Below are positions 24,479 through 32,676 of a DNA stretch of 49,993 nucleotides, piece after piece (the first letter of the stretch is position 1; each line of letters opens with the position of its first letter). Origin of the DNA: a virus. The notes under the pieces were generated by a model, which saw only the letters and a program-made list of their open reading frames with translations, had not been told where the DNA came from and ran no database searches. The translations under genes and the position numbers were made by a program. The DNA lies in IMG/VR virus record IMGVR_UViG_3300009509_001510, positions 1 to 49,993 of that record; one strand, written 5' to 3'.

Positions 24479-25374
24479 AACATGCTTCTCTTGTTATAAA
24501 TCCATTTGAAAACTAGTGGAGGGCCAGTCTGCCGTCTGTCACCAATTCTAGCAGGAACCGTAGAAGGATCAAAACTTTGAATACTTTTAATCCAACGCAA
24601 CTCATTACTATCAAAATAGTAAAAAACAGCTACGCCAGTTTCGTAGTTAAAGCATGACCTAACTATACCCCCTGAGACATAAGGATTTGGTTGGTAAAAT
24701 GAACGACCTTGTAAAAACTTGACCATATCTGAAGTAGTTCCCCAAGGTCTATTTATAGGATAAGTAGATTCATCTTCATAACCATCACGCCCATCTATTA
24801 CTATATACAATGAACGAGGATTAAAAAATACATTCATATTGTTAGGTGAACTTGGTTCTTCATATACGGCGTTATCCTGCCAATATTCTCGTGGTGGAAT
24901 GCCCAGCACAATCATAGTTCCTGGGCCATATCCATCTGGACCGGTTCTAGAATACTTAATTTCCAATTCATGAAGTGGATAGTCTGACCGGCGCACTGGC
25001 ACCACAACATCTCCATCTTCATCCGCTCCATAGCCATCTACAAGGACTGGATCTACGCCATATGCATCGACAGCAATTCCCAGTGCACCTACATAACTAC
25101 TTCTTCTAGGATAATACAGCTTGGAATCTGTACTAAATGTAACATCTAATGTACCTCTGTCTAAACCACTTACAGCCAGTACGCGTAGTCTCACGGATAC
25201 ATCAGTGGGAAGATCGACAGGTTCTAAATAGATTTGAGATGCAAATGTAGGCTCACTACCATCTAATGTATAGAACACAGTAGCTGGAATGTTAGTTTCA
25301 ATTTCTACCTGCCTAGGGATCCCAGAAATGAAGTACGGTCCCTTGCTAACTAAATTTATGGTAATGACAGCCAT
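24475..25374 (-). CDS. Structural protein with CHB_HEX-like N-terminal domain
   Basis: 299 aa. Residues about 20-75 (ATVFYTLDGSEPTFASQIYL; SVRLRVLAVSG) match the beta-sandwich motif CHB_HEX_C (chitobiase/hexosaminidase C-terminal), common in phage tail and cell-wall proteins. The rest is Tyr/Pro/Gly-rich beta sequence with several DGY or DAY triplets (VDGYGAD, PDGYGPG, RDGYED) like the two large fibre proteins at 33073-43573. No signal peptide. It is probably a baseplate, neck or tail component. It is an odd neighbour between a nuclease and a small gene. Ribosome site is weak. Confidence 0.75.
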   Translation of the reverse strand: MAVITINLVSKGPYFISGIPRQVEIETNIPATVFYTLDGSEPTFASQIYLEPVDLPTDVSVRLRVLAVSGLDRGTLDVTFSTDSKLYYPRRSSYVGALGIAVDAYGVDPVLVDGYGADEDGDVVVPVRRSDYPLHELEIKYSRTGPDGYGPGTMIVLGIPPREYWQDNAVYEEPSSPNNMNVFFNPRSLYIVIDGRDGYEDESTYPINRPWGTTSDMVKFLQGRSFYQPNPYVSGGIVRSCFNYETGVAVFYYFDSNELRWIKSIQSFDPSTVPARIGDRRQTGPPLVFKWIYNKRSML

Positions 25375-25384
25375 TAAATAAAAC

Positions 25385-25576
25385 CTATTTTATATCCTTT
25401 TTAGGAGGTTTGGGACCTCTATATATTACTACATAGTCCCTTCCAGATTTTTTCCATGTACATTTACGTACAAAGTCTATCAAAGTACAATGTCCGTAAA
25501 ATTTCTTAAACCAATAATCAAGCGCTTTCCTAACTGCTTTTTGCCTGCTGAGTGCTACAAATTCAACTTCAATCAC
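25385..25576 (-). CDS. Small basic protein with GTG start in a hairpin
   Basis: 63 aa from a GTG at 25576, preceded by GGAGGT five bases upstream. It is basic with a helical first half (ALSRQKAVRKALDYWFKKF) and a Lys-rich end (RGPKPPKKDIK). No family is recognised. The GTG lies in the 3' arm of a stable hairpin and the ribosome site in its loop, so translation may be controlled (see the separate entry). It precedes the CHB_HEX gene. Confidence 0.6.
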   Translation of the reverse strand: MIEVEFVALSRQKAVRKALDYWFKKFYGHCTLIDFVRKCTWKKSGRDYVVIYRGPKPPKKDIK

Positions 25577-25604
25577 GGCGCACCTCCGTCTGGGGCGCCG
25601 CGAT
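25572..25604 (-). promoter_or_regulatory. Hairpin covering the GTG start of the 63-aa gene
   Basis: On the minus-strand RNA, AUCGCGGCGC pairs with GCGCCGUGAU (one G-U pair), giving a 10-bp stem at 25595-25604 and 25572-25581. The 13-nt loop holds the GGAGGU ribosome site and the GTG start (25574-25576) is in the stem. There is no U-tract, so a translational switch is more likely than a terminator. Confidence 0.5.
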
Positions 25605-25620
25605 TAAGCACACGACACCC

Positions 25621-25659
25621 CTAAATCATATTATATTCTCCAGGTTTGTCGGAATCCAT
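25621..25659 (-). CDS. Possible 12-aa leader peptide
   Basis: ATG at 25659, GAGGAG six bases upstream (formed by the end of the dNMP kinase gene), sequence MDSDKPGEYNMI, stop TAG at 25621. It lies immediately before the hairpin that covers the next start codon, so ribosome movement on it could influence that hairpin. Such short frames also occur by chance. Confidence 0.3.
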   Translation of the reverse strand: MDSDKPGEYNMI

Positions 25660-25661
25660 TC

Positions 25662-26219
25662 TTAATTCTCCTCTATTTCTTGATCTGCTAATTCTTGATA
25701 AAATTTTTCTAAGTTGACATATGTTTCTTCTAAACTATTTGTATCATTCCAAAATATTGGAAATTCGATAGCTCGTGAAACAAGAATTTTTGTACCAGGA
25801 ATTACTTTTCCTATTCCAAATTTATGTTCGCCTTTTAGTTCTTCTTTATAATTTCTTAATATTAGTATGGGTCTAATATCATGTATTTCAATAGTTCGAA
25901 GCTCAAGTTCCGTCCTAACATCAGTGATAACCACTGAGCCCGTAGTTTCTTGAATAGCCCTTACTATTGGAGAAATAAAGTATAACTTATCTTTCTTTGT
26001 TTGTTCTGCGCTATATGCCCATAATTCATTACGAAGCTCTTGTTCCAAAGGAGTATTCCTAGCTGCTTTAAACTCTTCCTCTGTATACCCAGTAAAGGCA
26101 TAAAATTCTTCCTTTATTCTATCTGCAAAGGCGAAGCGATTAAATCCTTTTTCCCTTACAAAAAAGTCAGCCAGCGCATCCTTTCCTGCTCCGGGGGCAC
26201 CTATAAATCCTATCTGCAT
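25662..26219 (-). CDS. Deoxynucleoside monophosphate kinase (T4 gp1-like)
   Basis: 185 aa. An N-terminal P-loop, MQIGFIGAPGAGKDALADFF, is followed by FAFADRIKEEFYAFTG, the substrate-side signature of phage dNMP kinases that phosphorylate dNMPs to dNDPs for DNA synthesis. SVVITDVRTELELRTIE is the next strand-helix unit seen in this family. Length is normal for phage enzymes of this class. It lies downstream of the SbcC-like gene by 35 nt and upstream of the small GTG-started gene. It is close to MazG in metabolic role, though that gene is 20 kb away. Confidence 0.85.
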   Translation of the reverse strand: MQIGFIGAPGAGKDALADFFVREKGFNRFAFADRIKEEFYAFTGYTEEEFKAARNTPLEQELRNELWAYSAEQTKKDKLYFISPIVRAIQETTGSVVITDVRTELELRTIEIHDIRPILILRNYKEELKGEHKFGIGKVIPGTKILVSRAIEFPIFWNDTNSLEETYVNLEKFYQELADQEIEEN

Positions 26220-26254
26220 ACTTTACTCCATTAAAATGTTTGAAAATTGATAGT

Positions 26255-28447
26255 TTATCTTAGGACACTTCCAGTAGGTCCCATATGGACTGTGATTATA
26301 TGTTCAAATTTTTCTTTCATATAATCACTATGACTAATAACTAAGATCTTGAATTCCTTTGATAATTCGGCAATAGCCTCTGATAATGCCTCCAGGCCAT
26401 GTTTATCTAATGACTGATCCACTTCATCAAAGAGTAAAAATCTAACATTGCTGCCTACTCGGCGCATTAACAATTGACTTAGAGCGAGCCGCAAAGCTAT
26501 TGATATTCTTACTTGTTCTCCTCCACTTATATCCTCAAAGTCATATAATTCATTATCAATATTGATTATAATATCAAAATCTTCTCTCCATGTTCCTGTG
26601 CCAGTTTGCCTCTGTGTAACAAAGTCTACACTCATAGGTTTGTAATAAATATTCCTCAGAATAGAATTGGCATACTGTCTCAAATCCTCTGTAATGTTCT
26701 CCATTATTATAGCTTGAATTCCATCCTTCCCAAAAGCTGTGCTCAATTTGGAGTATACAGCCATACTATCTGATATAGAATTCTTTTCGCTAATCAGCGC
26801 TTGTACTTCGGAGTTTCTTCTTTCTAATTCTTCGCGAAACCCAGACATGTTGCCTTGTATCACGCTAAATTTGAGTGCCTCTTCTTTAAGAGTATCTAAT
26901 TTAGCTATTACCTCTTGTCGTGATTTTATAAGCTTTTTTAAGTTTTGCTTGTTCTCAGTTTCCTTCTTTTCAAGCAATTTTGTTAAAATTAATTTTCTGT
27001 CCTTAAGTTTGTTCCATTCTGCGGCCAATGATTTTAATTCTGATTGGATTCTTTGATTATCTTTTTCAGCTTCTGTACTTTCAGCCATTCTTTTAGCGAT
27101 TATTAAATTGGTTCTTTCAATTTCAACGATTGCAATATCCGCTTTGTTTATGGCCTTATTTATCTTTTCTAATTCTTCGTGTACTTCTCCAAGCAATGCT
27201 TTCTCTTCTAATAGCCTATTTTCCAGAAATTTTCTTCGGGCTTGTCTCCTATTTTCAACACTTTTGGGATTCTCTATTTTACTTAAACAAGTAGGGCATT
27301 CTTTGCCAGGTTCTAAAGCATTCAATTTTGCTAGATCAGATTCTATCATCTGTATATTTGAGACGCAAGTATCACGTTTAGTCTGAATGGTTTTAAGTGC
27401 GCTCTCATTATATTTTGGCGTGGGCACTTCTTTCTTCGTGGCTCTTCTAAATTCATTCTCTATCTCTGCACGTCTGCGATGGGGCACCACAAGTACGTCA
27501 CGATAATAATTTATCAATACTTGTTCTAGGTTCTTACAATCTCTATCAGCGTTACAGAGCCTGTCGTTATTATCCTTAACATTTGATTTCAGTACATCTT
27601 TCCTATCATTTATTTCCTTGGCTCTTTGAGAGATCGCCCGCATCTCAGTTTCTACAGCATCTTTGTCTAAAACATTATCTTTAGCAATAGCAACTTCAAG
27701 ATGCGATATTTCATCTTCGTACTCGCCCAACACACCTTCTATTTCGGACACCTCTTGCTGCAGGTTTTTAATTTCCTTTGATTTTTCTTTTATTTTCTTA
27801 TTAACTTCTTTAATTTCTGATTCAACATCACCCAAAAGTTTGAGCCTATCTTCAATAGCTTCTAATTTGTTACTTAGATTTTTTTCTGTATCCTTAGATA
27901 CTTTCTGGAATTCATCCCATATTCCTATTTGCAAAGCTTCTTTCAAGATTTCTTTACGTTTAGATACAGTGGCCGAAGTAAAACCTGAAACATCATTCTG
28001 TCTGAAATAAACTATGTTCACAAAAGTATCATGGTTCATGCCTATGATGTCAACTATTTTTTGATTTGTTTTGGTAGGTGTGTCACATGTCCAGCCTTCT
28101 GGTTCCCACTCTCCGTTTACCTTTTTAGATAATTCAAGGTTCATACTGGCTGTCTTAGCACTTAAGCTCCTTACAATTTTATATGATTCTCCATCCACAA
28201 TGAACTCAAATTCTACCTTGCAAGATTCGGTGCCCCTTCTTATCATTTTTGTTTTGACACTGAATTTGCCTTTCCCATAGAGTGCAAATCTTATTCCATC
28301 CATAATTGTACTCTTACCAACACCGTTAGCTATATTTGGATCGCCTTCAAATGAACCCATAATTAAAGCGGCATCAAATTGAGTAAAATCAAGGACCGAA
28401 TATATATGGGAGACGAAATTCTCAAGTATTAATTTAATAGGAATCAT
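26255..28447 (-). CDS. sbcC: SbcC/Rad50-like ATPase (gp46-like recombination protein)
   Basis: 730 aa. An ABC-type head is split by a long coiled coil. Walker A is NGVGKST (41-47), the ABC signature is DISGGEQVRISIALRLAL, and Walker B is FLLFDEVDQSLD; SFEGDPN before the P-loop is an insertion. The zinc-hook CPTC motif (PGKECPTCLSKIEN) lies mid-coil near residue 375. It pairs with the SbcD-like nuclease to process DNA ends and hairpins and to start recombination. The start overlaps the sbcD stop by 4 nt. Shorter than bacterial SbcC (about 1000 aa), close in size to T4 gp46-type proteins. Confidence 0.93.
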   Translation of the reverse strand: MIPIKLILENFVSHIYSVLDFTQFDAALIMGSFEGDPNIANGVGKSTIMDGIRFALYGKGKFSVKTKMIRRGTESCKVEFEFIVDGESYKIVRSLSAKTASMNLELSKKVNGEWEPEGWTCDTPTKTNQKIVDIIGMNHDTFVNIVYFRQNDVSGFTSATVSKRKEILKEALQIGIWDEFQKVSKDTEKNLSNKLEAIEDRLKLLGDVESEIKEVNKKIKEKSKEIKNLQQEVSEIEGVLGEYEDEISHLEVAIAKDNVLDKDAVETEMRAISQRAKEINDRKDVLKSNVKDNNDRLCNADRDCKNLEQVLINYYRDVLVVPHRRRAEIENEFRRATKKEVPTPKYNESALKTIQTKRDTCVSNIQMIESDLAKLNALEPGKECPTCLSKIENPKSVENRRQARRKFLENRLLEEKALLGEVHEELEKINKAINKADIAIVEIERTNLIIAKRMAESTEAEKDNQRIQSELKSLAAEWNKLKDRKLILTKLLEKKETENKQNLKKLIKSRQEVIAKLDTLKEEALKFSVIQGNMSGFREELERRNSEVQALISEKNSISDSMAVYSKLSTAFGKDGIQAIIMENITEDLRQYANSILRNIYYKPMSVDFVTQRQTGTGTWREDFDIIINIDNELYDFEDISGGEQVRISIALRLALSQLLMRRVGSNVRFLLFDEVDQSLDKHGLEALSEAIAELSKEFKILVISHSDYMKEKFEHIITVHMGPTGSVLR

Positions 28448-29646
28448 GATTTGCTCCCATCTCTAATTATCCTGGTGCCAAATACTCTCATGCTTTCTCT
28501 CATGTCCACGTCATCTTCTAACTCCAAATATTCATTAAAAGATTCGAGAGGATTGATGCGCTCCGTAATTGTAGCTTTTCTAAGCTGTCTCCTGGAAGTT
28601 AATTGTGGATAAATCCCCACACAATGGAAAATTTTATGCTCTTTTCTTAAAAACTTCCTGACAGCATCTTTGTCAAAATCAAAAAGACATTTTTCATTAA
28701 TGAGTACGCTTACCCTTATTATACTTCCTTGTAAATCATTTTCTGAGGCAAAATCTTTTATAAACTTTTGAACACCCATCACAGCTCTTTTTCCACTATC
28801 AGCATTAGACTGATCAATCATCAAATCATATAAGGGGCGCACTGGCAGCTGTTCAAACACATATTGTAACTTTTTATCTTCTATATTTATAGATAAAAAA
28901 TGTTTTTTATGTTTAGCTTCGCCAAAATCTTTACAATCCATGGAACCAACATATGTTATAAATGGGCGCTTCCTAACAATCATATGTGGATGTATGTGTC
29001 CCATTATTACGCCATTTAAACCTTTGAACATATTTGGGGGCAAAACAACTTCTCCAGGGGATGCTTCTAGAACAGCGTCTCCAATTTTCGTGCCCTGTAT
29101 CATTAGATGTCCAATTACAATAGTTGGTGCTTTATTATCAAACCGTTCAACATGATATTTCAGCCGTTGAGATAATCGCTCTACTGCTTCTTCGTTGGTT
29201 GTACAATCTAGCATTTCCCTAGTTCTAAAAGGAAAGAAAACCATATTAAGAGATTCGATGCCATCCGTGCAAGTAGCGCTGTCTATATCGGAATATATAT
29301 AAAGATGTGATAGTTTCAATGATTTTAGAACATCCAATGTAGTCATTCTTTGTTCTCTAATTAAATCATGGTTGCCTATCACTACATAAGTTTGTATGCC
29401 CAGATCCATTAGTCTGTGAATTTTCTGAGAAAATATGCTAAGCTCTGCGGCTTGCGGGCGACGGTATTCGAAAATATCCCCAGTGATAACGAAATGGGAC
29501 ACACCATTATTGATCATATAATCAACTACGTAATCAAAGGTATGTGAAAAATCGAGCAATCTGGTATTCAAATGAGAATGTGGGTCAACTCTTCCTAATG
29601 AAAACCCGCCGCCAAAATGTGTATCGCCAAGAACTACAATTTTCAT
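28444..29646 (-). CDS. sbcD: SbcD/Mre11-like nuclease (gp47-like)
   Basis: 400 aa. Calcineurin-like phosphoesterase motifs in order: VVLGDTHFGG (5-13), VITGDIFEYRRP, VVIGNHDL, VIGHLMIQG, and MGHIHPHM near residue 215. These are the two-metal active site of the SbcD/Mre11 family. It cuts DNA in complex with the SbcC-like ATPase next to it. The stop overlaps sbcC by 4 nt and the start overlaps the primase zinc-domain gene stop. The C-terminal part is a capping and SbcC-binding region. Confidence 0.93.
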   Translation of the reverse strand: MKIVVLGDTHFGGGFSLGRVDPHSHLNTRLLDFSHTFDYVVDYMINNGVSHFVITGDIFEYRRPQAAELSIFSQKIHRLMDLGIQTYVVIGNHDLIREQRMTTLDVLKSLKLSHLYIYSDIDSATCTDGIESLNMVFFPFRTREMLDCTTNEEAVERLSQRLKYHVERFDNKAPTIVIGHLMIQGTKIGDAVLEASPGEVVLPPNMFKGLNGVIMGHIHPHMIVRKRPFITYVGSMDCKDFGEAKHKKHFLSINIEDKKLQYVFEQLPVRPLYDLMIDQSNADSGKRAVMGVQKFIKDFASENDLQGSIIRVSVLINEKCLFDFDKDAVRKFLRKEHKIFHCVGIYPQLTSRRQLRKATITERINPLESFNEYLELEDDVDMRESMRVFGTRIIRDGSKS

Positions 29647-30269
29647 TATTTATCCTTTTTGCGTTTCCTATTCCTCACACTGGTCTTTATCTTGTCACAT
29701 AAATCTTGGGCATAATCATAATCTTCGTAACCAATGTTAGATAAAAATTCGTCTACTTTGCTAGATACTTTTTCCATCCATACGAGTTCCTTCTCAAACT
29801 CTGTGGCATTTACATATGATTTGATGTATTCTCTAAGAGTAGCACTTATTTCAAATAGAAAAGGTTCTATGGTTTTAGTATTTTCTACAGGTATCGGCAA
29901 AGCATCTAATTTAAGTTCGTCCCATTTGCCATCTTTATCCATAAGTCCAATTCTCTTAGCCAGCTTAATTAATGCTGTAAGAGGTGGTGAGCCTTCAATT
30001 AAACTTACAAATTCTATAACAGAACCACCTTGTCCACAACCAAAACAACAAAAAGAATTAGTTTGTTCAGACACGAACAAAGAGGGCGTTCGTTCTGGGC
30101 CACCATTTTTGCCTTTGTGAAATGGACAGCGTGCACGGTGAGTAAACTGACCAGCGATTTTCGATTCTAATTTGATACCATATTCGCTCATCAATTCTGT
30201 TATTTTAACCTGGGATATGATGGTGTTTTTAAATTTCCAGGCAATATGAGGATCATTCAAGAATTCCAT
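29646..30269 (-). CDS. DNA primase zinc-binding (CHC2) domain protein
   Basis: 207 aa from the ATG at 30269, which has GGTGGAG six bases upstream; a TTG at 30284 is the alternative. The CHC2 zinc ribbon of DnaG is intact: RARCPFHKGKNGGPERTPSL with C48 and H51, then SFCCFGCGQGGSVIEFV with C75 and C78. In DnaG this domain contacts template ssDNA. No RNA-polymerase/TOPRIM domain follows; that part is encoded about 21 kb downstream at 7815-8582. The C-terminal 110 residues are helical and unrecognised. The start overlaps the FtsK-like gene by 13 nt and the stop shares one base with sbcD. Confidence 0.88.
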   Translation of the reverse strand: MEFLNDPHIAWKFKNTIISQVKITELMSEYGIKLESKIAGQFTHRARCPFHKGKNGGPERTPSLFVSEQTNSFCCFGCGQGGSVIEFVSLIEGSPPLTALIKLAKRIGLMDKDGKWDELKLDALPIPVENTKTIEPFLFEISATLREYIKSYVNATEFEKELVWMEKVSSKVDEFLSNIGYEDYDYAQDLCDKIKTSVRNRKRKKDK

Positions 30270-31315
30270 ATGCGACTCCACCAATTTTGCTTTCCTTTAA
30301 CATTAGCCACGATGTCGTGCTCTGTCAAGAACGAACCCTTAAATCGCTTAAATCTGTGTTCGCTACAATCAATGATTGCATCACCCTTGCCCGCAAGGGC
30401 TTCTGCTCCATTCCGATCCAAAACTACTCTGCTATCTACTGCTGCACTAACTTGGCAACTAATTCGCGCTGGAAAATTTGCTTTAATTACGCCTGTAATA
30501 ACATCTACTGATGGCCGCTGAGTTGCAATCACCAAATGAATACCGCATGCTCTAGATTTTTGTGCTAACTTGCAAACTAAATCTTGAACTTCTTTTCTAG
30601 CAGCCATCATTAAATCCGCAAGTTCATCTATGATTATTACTATATATGGCATTTTTCCATTGAGTCCGCTAATATCTCTTACGCCATATTTCTCCAGACG
30701 CAGAAATCGCCTTTCCATTTCTTTCATTAATTCTTCCAAGGTTTTTATAGAAGACTCAACATTTCTAGCTATTGGTTTGTGTAGATTTAATAACTTAGAA
30801 TAATATGAAAATTCAACTCGCTTTGGATCTATAAGAACGAGGTTGACATTTTTATTAGATAATAATAGGCTGTTTATAATTGAATGTAATAGAATAGATT
30901 TTCCGGAGCCGGTGGCACCAGAAACTAGTAAGTGTGGCATTTCAGCAAGGTCAGCTATTAGCTTTTCACCGTTTCTGCATTGCCCAAGCGCCAAGGGCAA
31001 TTTTGCACAACTTGTTAGAAACTCTCGACTATTAATCACATTATCAAATGGTACTATCCGCTGTTCTTCTATCATTACTTCCATCCTGATCACACCTTCT
31101 TTGGTTACAGGATAGATAAGTGGTTCCGACAATGCTTTTAATGATAATGCAATTTCTGTGGTGTGATTTTCCAATTTCTTGAATGTGCCGCCAGGTTTTA
31201 AAGCCACATCGAATATTAGAAAAGAATCTTCATATTTGCATGAACTAATTTCAGCCTTTAATTTTAATTGTTCAAATAAGTTATTAAGTTTTATAATCGC
31301 CTGCTCTTTTCTCAT
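30257..31315 (-). CDS. FtsK/SpoIIIE-type DNA translocase, soluble
   Basis: 352 aa. A short alpha-type N-terminus (1-95) leads into the RecA-like motor: Walker A GATGSGKS (133-140), LVLIDPKRVEF, Walker B YIVIIIDELADLM (224-236), then ATQRPSVDVITGVIKANFPA, the standard FtsK/SpoIIIE hallmark, and RFKGSFLTE. There is no membrane segment and no C-terminal gamma (KOPS-reading) domain. FtsK motors pump dsDNA as hexamers. In a phage, candidates are packaging, genome segregation or DNA movement. It starts at the stop of the 62-aa gene and runs into the primase zinc-domain gene. Confidence 0.9.
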   Translation of the reverse strand: MRKEQAIIKLNNLFEQLKLKAEISSCKYEDSFLIFDVALKPGGTFKKLENHTTEIALSLKALSEPLIYPVTKEGVIRMEVMIEEQRIVPFDNVINSREFLTSCAKLPLALGQCRNGEKLIADLAEMPHLLVSGATGSGKSILLHSIINSLLLSNKNVNLVLIDPKRVEFSYYSKLLNLHKPIARNVESSIKTLEELMKEMERRFLRLEKYGVRDISGLNGKMPYIVIIIDELADLMMAARKEVQDLVCKLAQKSRACGIHLVIATQRPSVDVITGVIKANFPARISCQVSAAVDSRVVLDRNGAEALAGKGDAIIDCSEHRFKRFKGSFLTEHDIVANVKGKQNWWSRIWNS

Positions 31316-31503
31316 TATTGCCTTTCATGAAATTCAATCCGCTTAAGAAGGCGCTTTATCTCATCGGCACGCTGTTTATATATCAACTTTGCATTTTCAT
31401 CCTCTTCCATATAGAATCTACGATGTAATCGTTGATATTCAGCATGTTCATCATCTAATTCCTTAAGCAATTCCGCCACTGCTATTTCATATGATTTCGC
31501 CAT
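31315..31503 (-). CDS. Small coiled-coil protein
   Basis: 62 aa, highly charged and helical throughout (AVAELLKELDDEHAEYQRLH; YKQRADEIKRLLKRIEF), likely a coiled coil. It fits exactly between the 194-aa gene and the FtsK-like gene (one base shared, then next stop adjacent). Could be a subunit or regulator of the motor downstream, but nothing in the sequence shows that. Confidence 0.65.
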   Translation of the reverse strand: MAKSYEIAVAELLKELDDEHAEYQRLHRRFYMEEDENAKLIYKQRADEIKRLLKRIEFHERQ

Positions 31504-32088
31504 CTATTCCTCAATTGATACTTTAACGCCCAATTCTTTGGCCCTATCTAATATGAATTTTTTAGTAGCCTCGGATGGACCTGAAGATGGCCTGTCAATT
31601 ACTGAGGGTTTTGGATTTTTCAACTCTTGAATTTCATTTTTAAGCAATTCGATTTCATAAGCTAATTTATTCCCAGCATCTCTTAATAACAGGGCTTGTC
31701 GCACAGCAAATGTACTTAGTGCCAATGAGCCTTTGCCTGGTTCCAATCGATCCACGGCTTGGGCAGCCATAGTTAATGACGCTGTTATCTTTTGTTCATT
31801 TTCTTTGTCTTTTACCGAACGATTTTCTGGTAATACTCGCTGATTAAGCAGCTGATTAAATTCTTTCATATACCTAAGAAGGTCTTGATTTGCCGCCAAA
31901 GCCTGTGCTTCTATACGAATTGCCTCTTCTGAGGGTGCTGGAAGTGCTTCAGCTGGTCTATCTGGTGCCGCATCACTTATTACTCTTGGATCCTCTCGTC
32001 TTTTTGGGGGTTCTTTTGGCGGACGATTTTTCATTTTTACCCCCACTCTTGGAGGGGGTATGTTTTCTAGTTTTCTCTTGTCTGCCAT
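31504..32088 (-). CDS. Pro-rich/helical hypothetical protein
   Basis: 194 aa; SD GAGGAG ten bases before ATG. The first 55 residues are Pro/Arg/Lys-rich (PPPRVGVKMKNRPPKEPPKR) and probably disordered; the rest is helical (AAQAVDRLEPGKGSLALS; LAYEIELLKNEIQELK). Its first 116 nt overlap, in another frame, the 3' end of the gene upstream. A scaffolding or adaptor role is possible. No family is recognised. Confidence 0.7.
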   Translation of the reverse strand: MADKRKLENIPPPRVGVKMKNRPPKEPPKRREDPRVISDAAPDRPAEALPAPSEEAIRIEAQALAANQDLLRYMKEFNQLLNQRVLPENRSVKDKENEQKITASLTMAAQAVDRLEPGKGSLALSTFAVRQALLLRDAGNKLAYEIELLKNEIQELKNPKPSVIDRPSSGPSEATKKFILDRAKELGVKVSIEE

Positions 32089-32644
32089 CTTTTATAATCT
32101 CCTCAATTATGGAAATAAATTTATTCATCTTTGAACACTTTTCGCATTCAGATGCTAATAATACATTAAATTCGTTGCTGAAAATTCTAAATATGCAGGA
32201 TAAGTTATGAACATATTGATGCACATCTTGGCAGAAAAAATATTCCGGTTCTATTTTTTCTTCCAGAGCTGGCAAATAGGAAATTTTAAGATTTTCTTTT
32301 ATTTTTTCTAGTCTTTGTTTTTGTGTCTCGCGTTGGGTTCTTTCTTTGCGTTTTCTTTCGCGCTCTACTTTCTTTTTCTCAGCCTCAATTTTCTTTCTTT
32401 CTTTTTCCTTTTGTTTATCAGCCTTTTCTTTTTCTTTTTGGTTCTTTTTCCTAGTAGCCATCTTTAGCCATTTGGTGTCAGTTTTGGCCATTCGCCGCAG
32501 GACACTTAATGCAGCTAAAGATGGTACTTTAGGAAGTCGTTCCTCTATAAGTGCTATCCACTCTTTTGTGTTTTCTCCATCTTTCCAACATTCATAAAGA
32601 ATTTCTAATTGTTTCTTGGTTAATTTCGCTTTCTTTTTTGCCAT
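31973..32644 (-). CDS. Lys-rich coiled-coil protein
   Basis: 223 aa. The first 65 residues look like a compact helical, HTH-like domain (LTKKQLEILYECWKDGENTK). Residues about 66-120 are a run of Lys/Glu/Arg coiled coil (KEKEKADKQKEKERKKIEAE). Then a Cys-bearing helical segment (ASECEKCSKMNKFISIIEEI) and a very basic tail (GGKNEKSSAKRTPKKTRGSK). The tail is encoded in the 116-nt overlap with the 194-aa gene. It probably binds DNA or scaffolds. No family is recognised. Confidence 0.7.
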   Translation of the reverse strand: MAKKKAKLTKKQLEILYECWKDGENTKEWIALIEERLPKVPSLAALSVLRRMAKTDTKWLKMATRKKNQKEKEKADKQKEKERKKIEAEKKKVERERKRKERTQRETQKQRLEKIKENLKISYLPALEEKIEPEYFFCQDVHQYVHNLSCIFRIFSNEFNVLLASECEKCSKMNKFISIIEEIIKDGRQEKTRKHTPSKSGGKNEKSSAKRTPKKTRGSKSNK

Positions 32645-32676
32645 AACATTCTTTTATGGGTTATGCCCGTAAAGTT

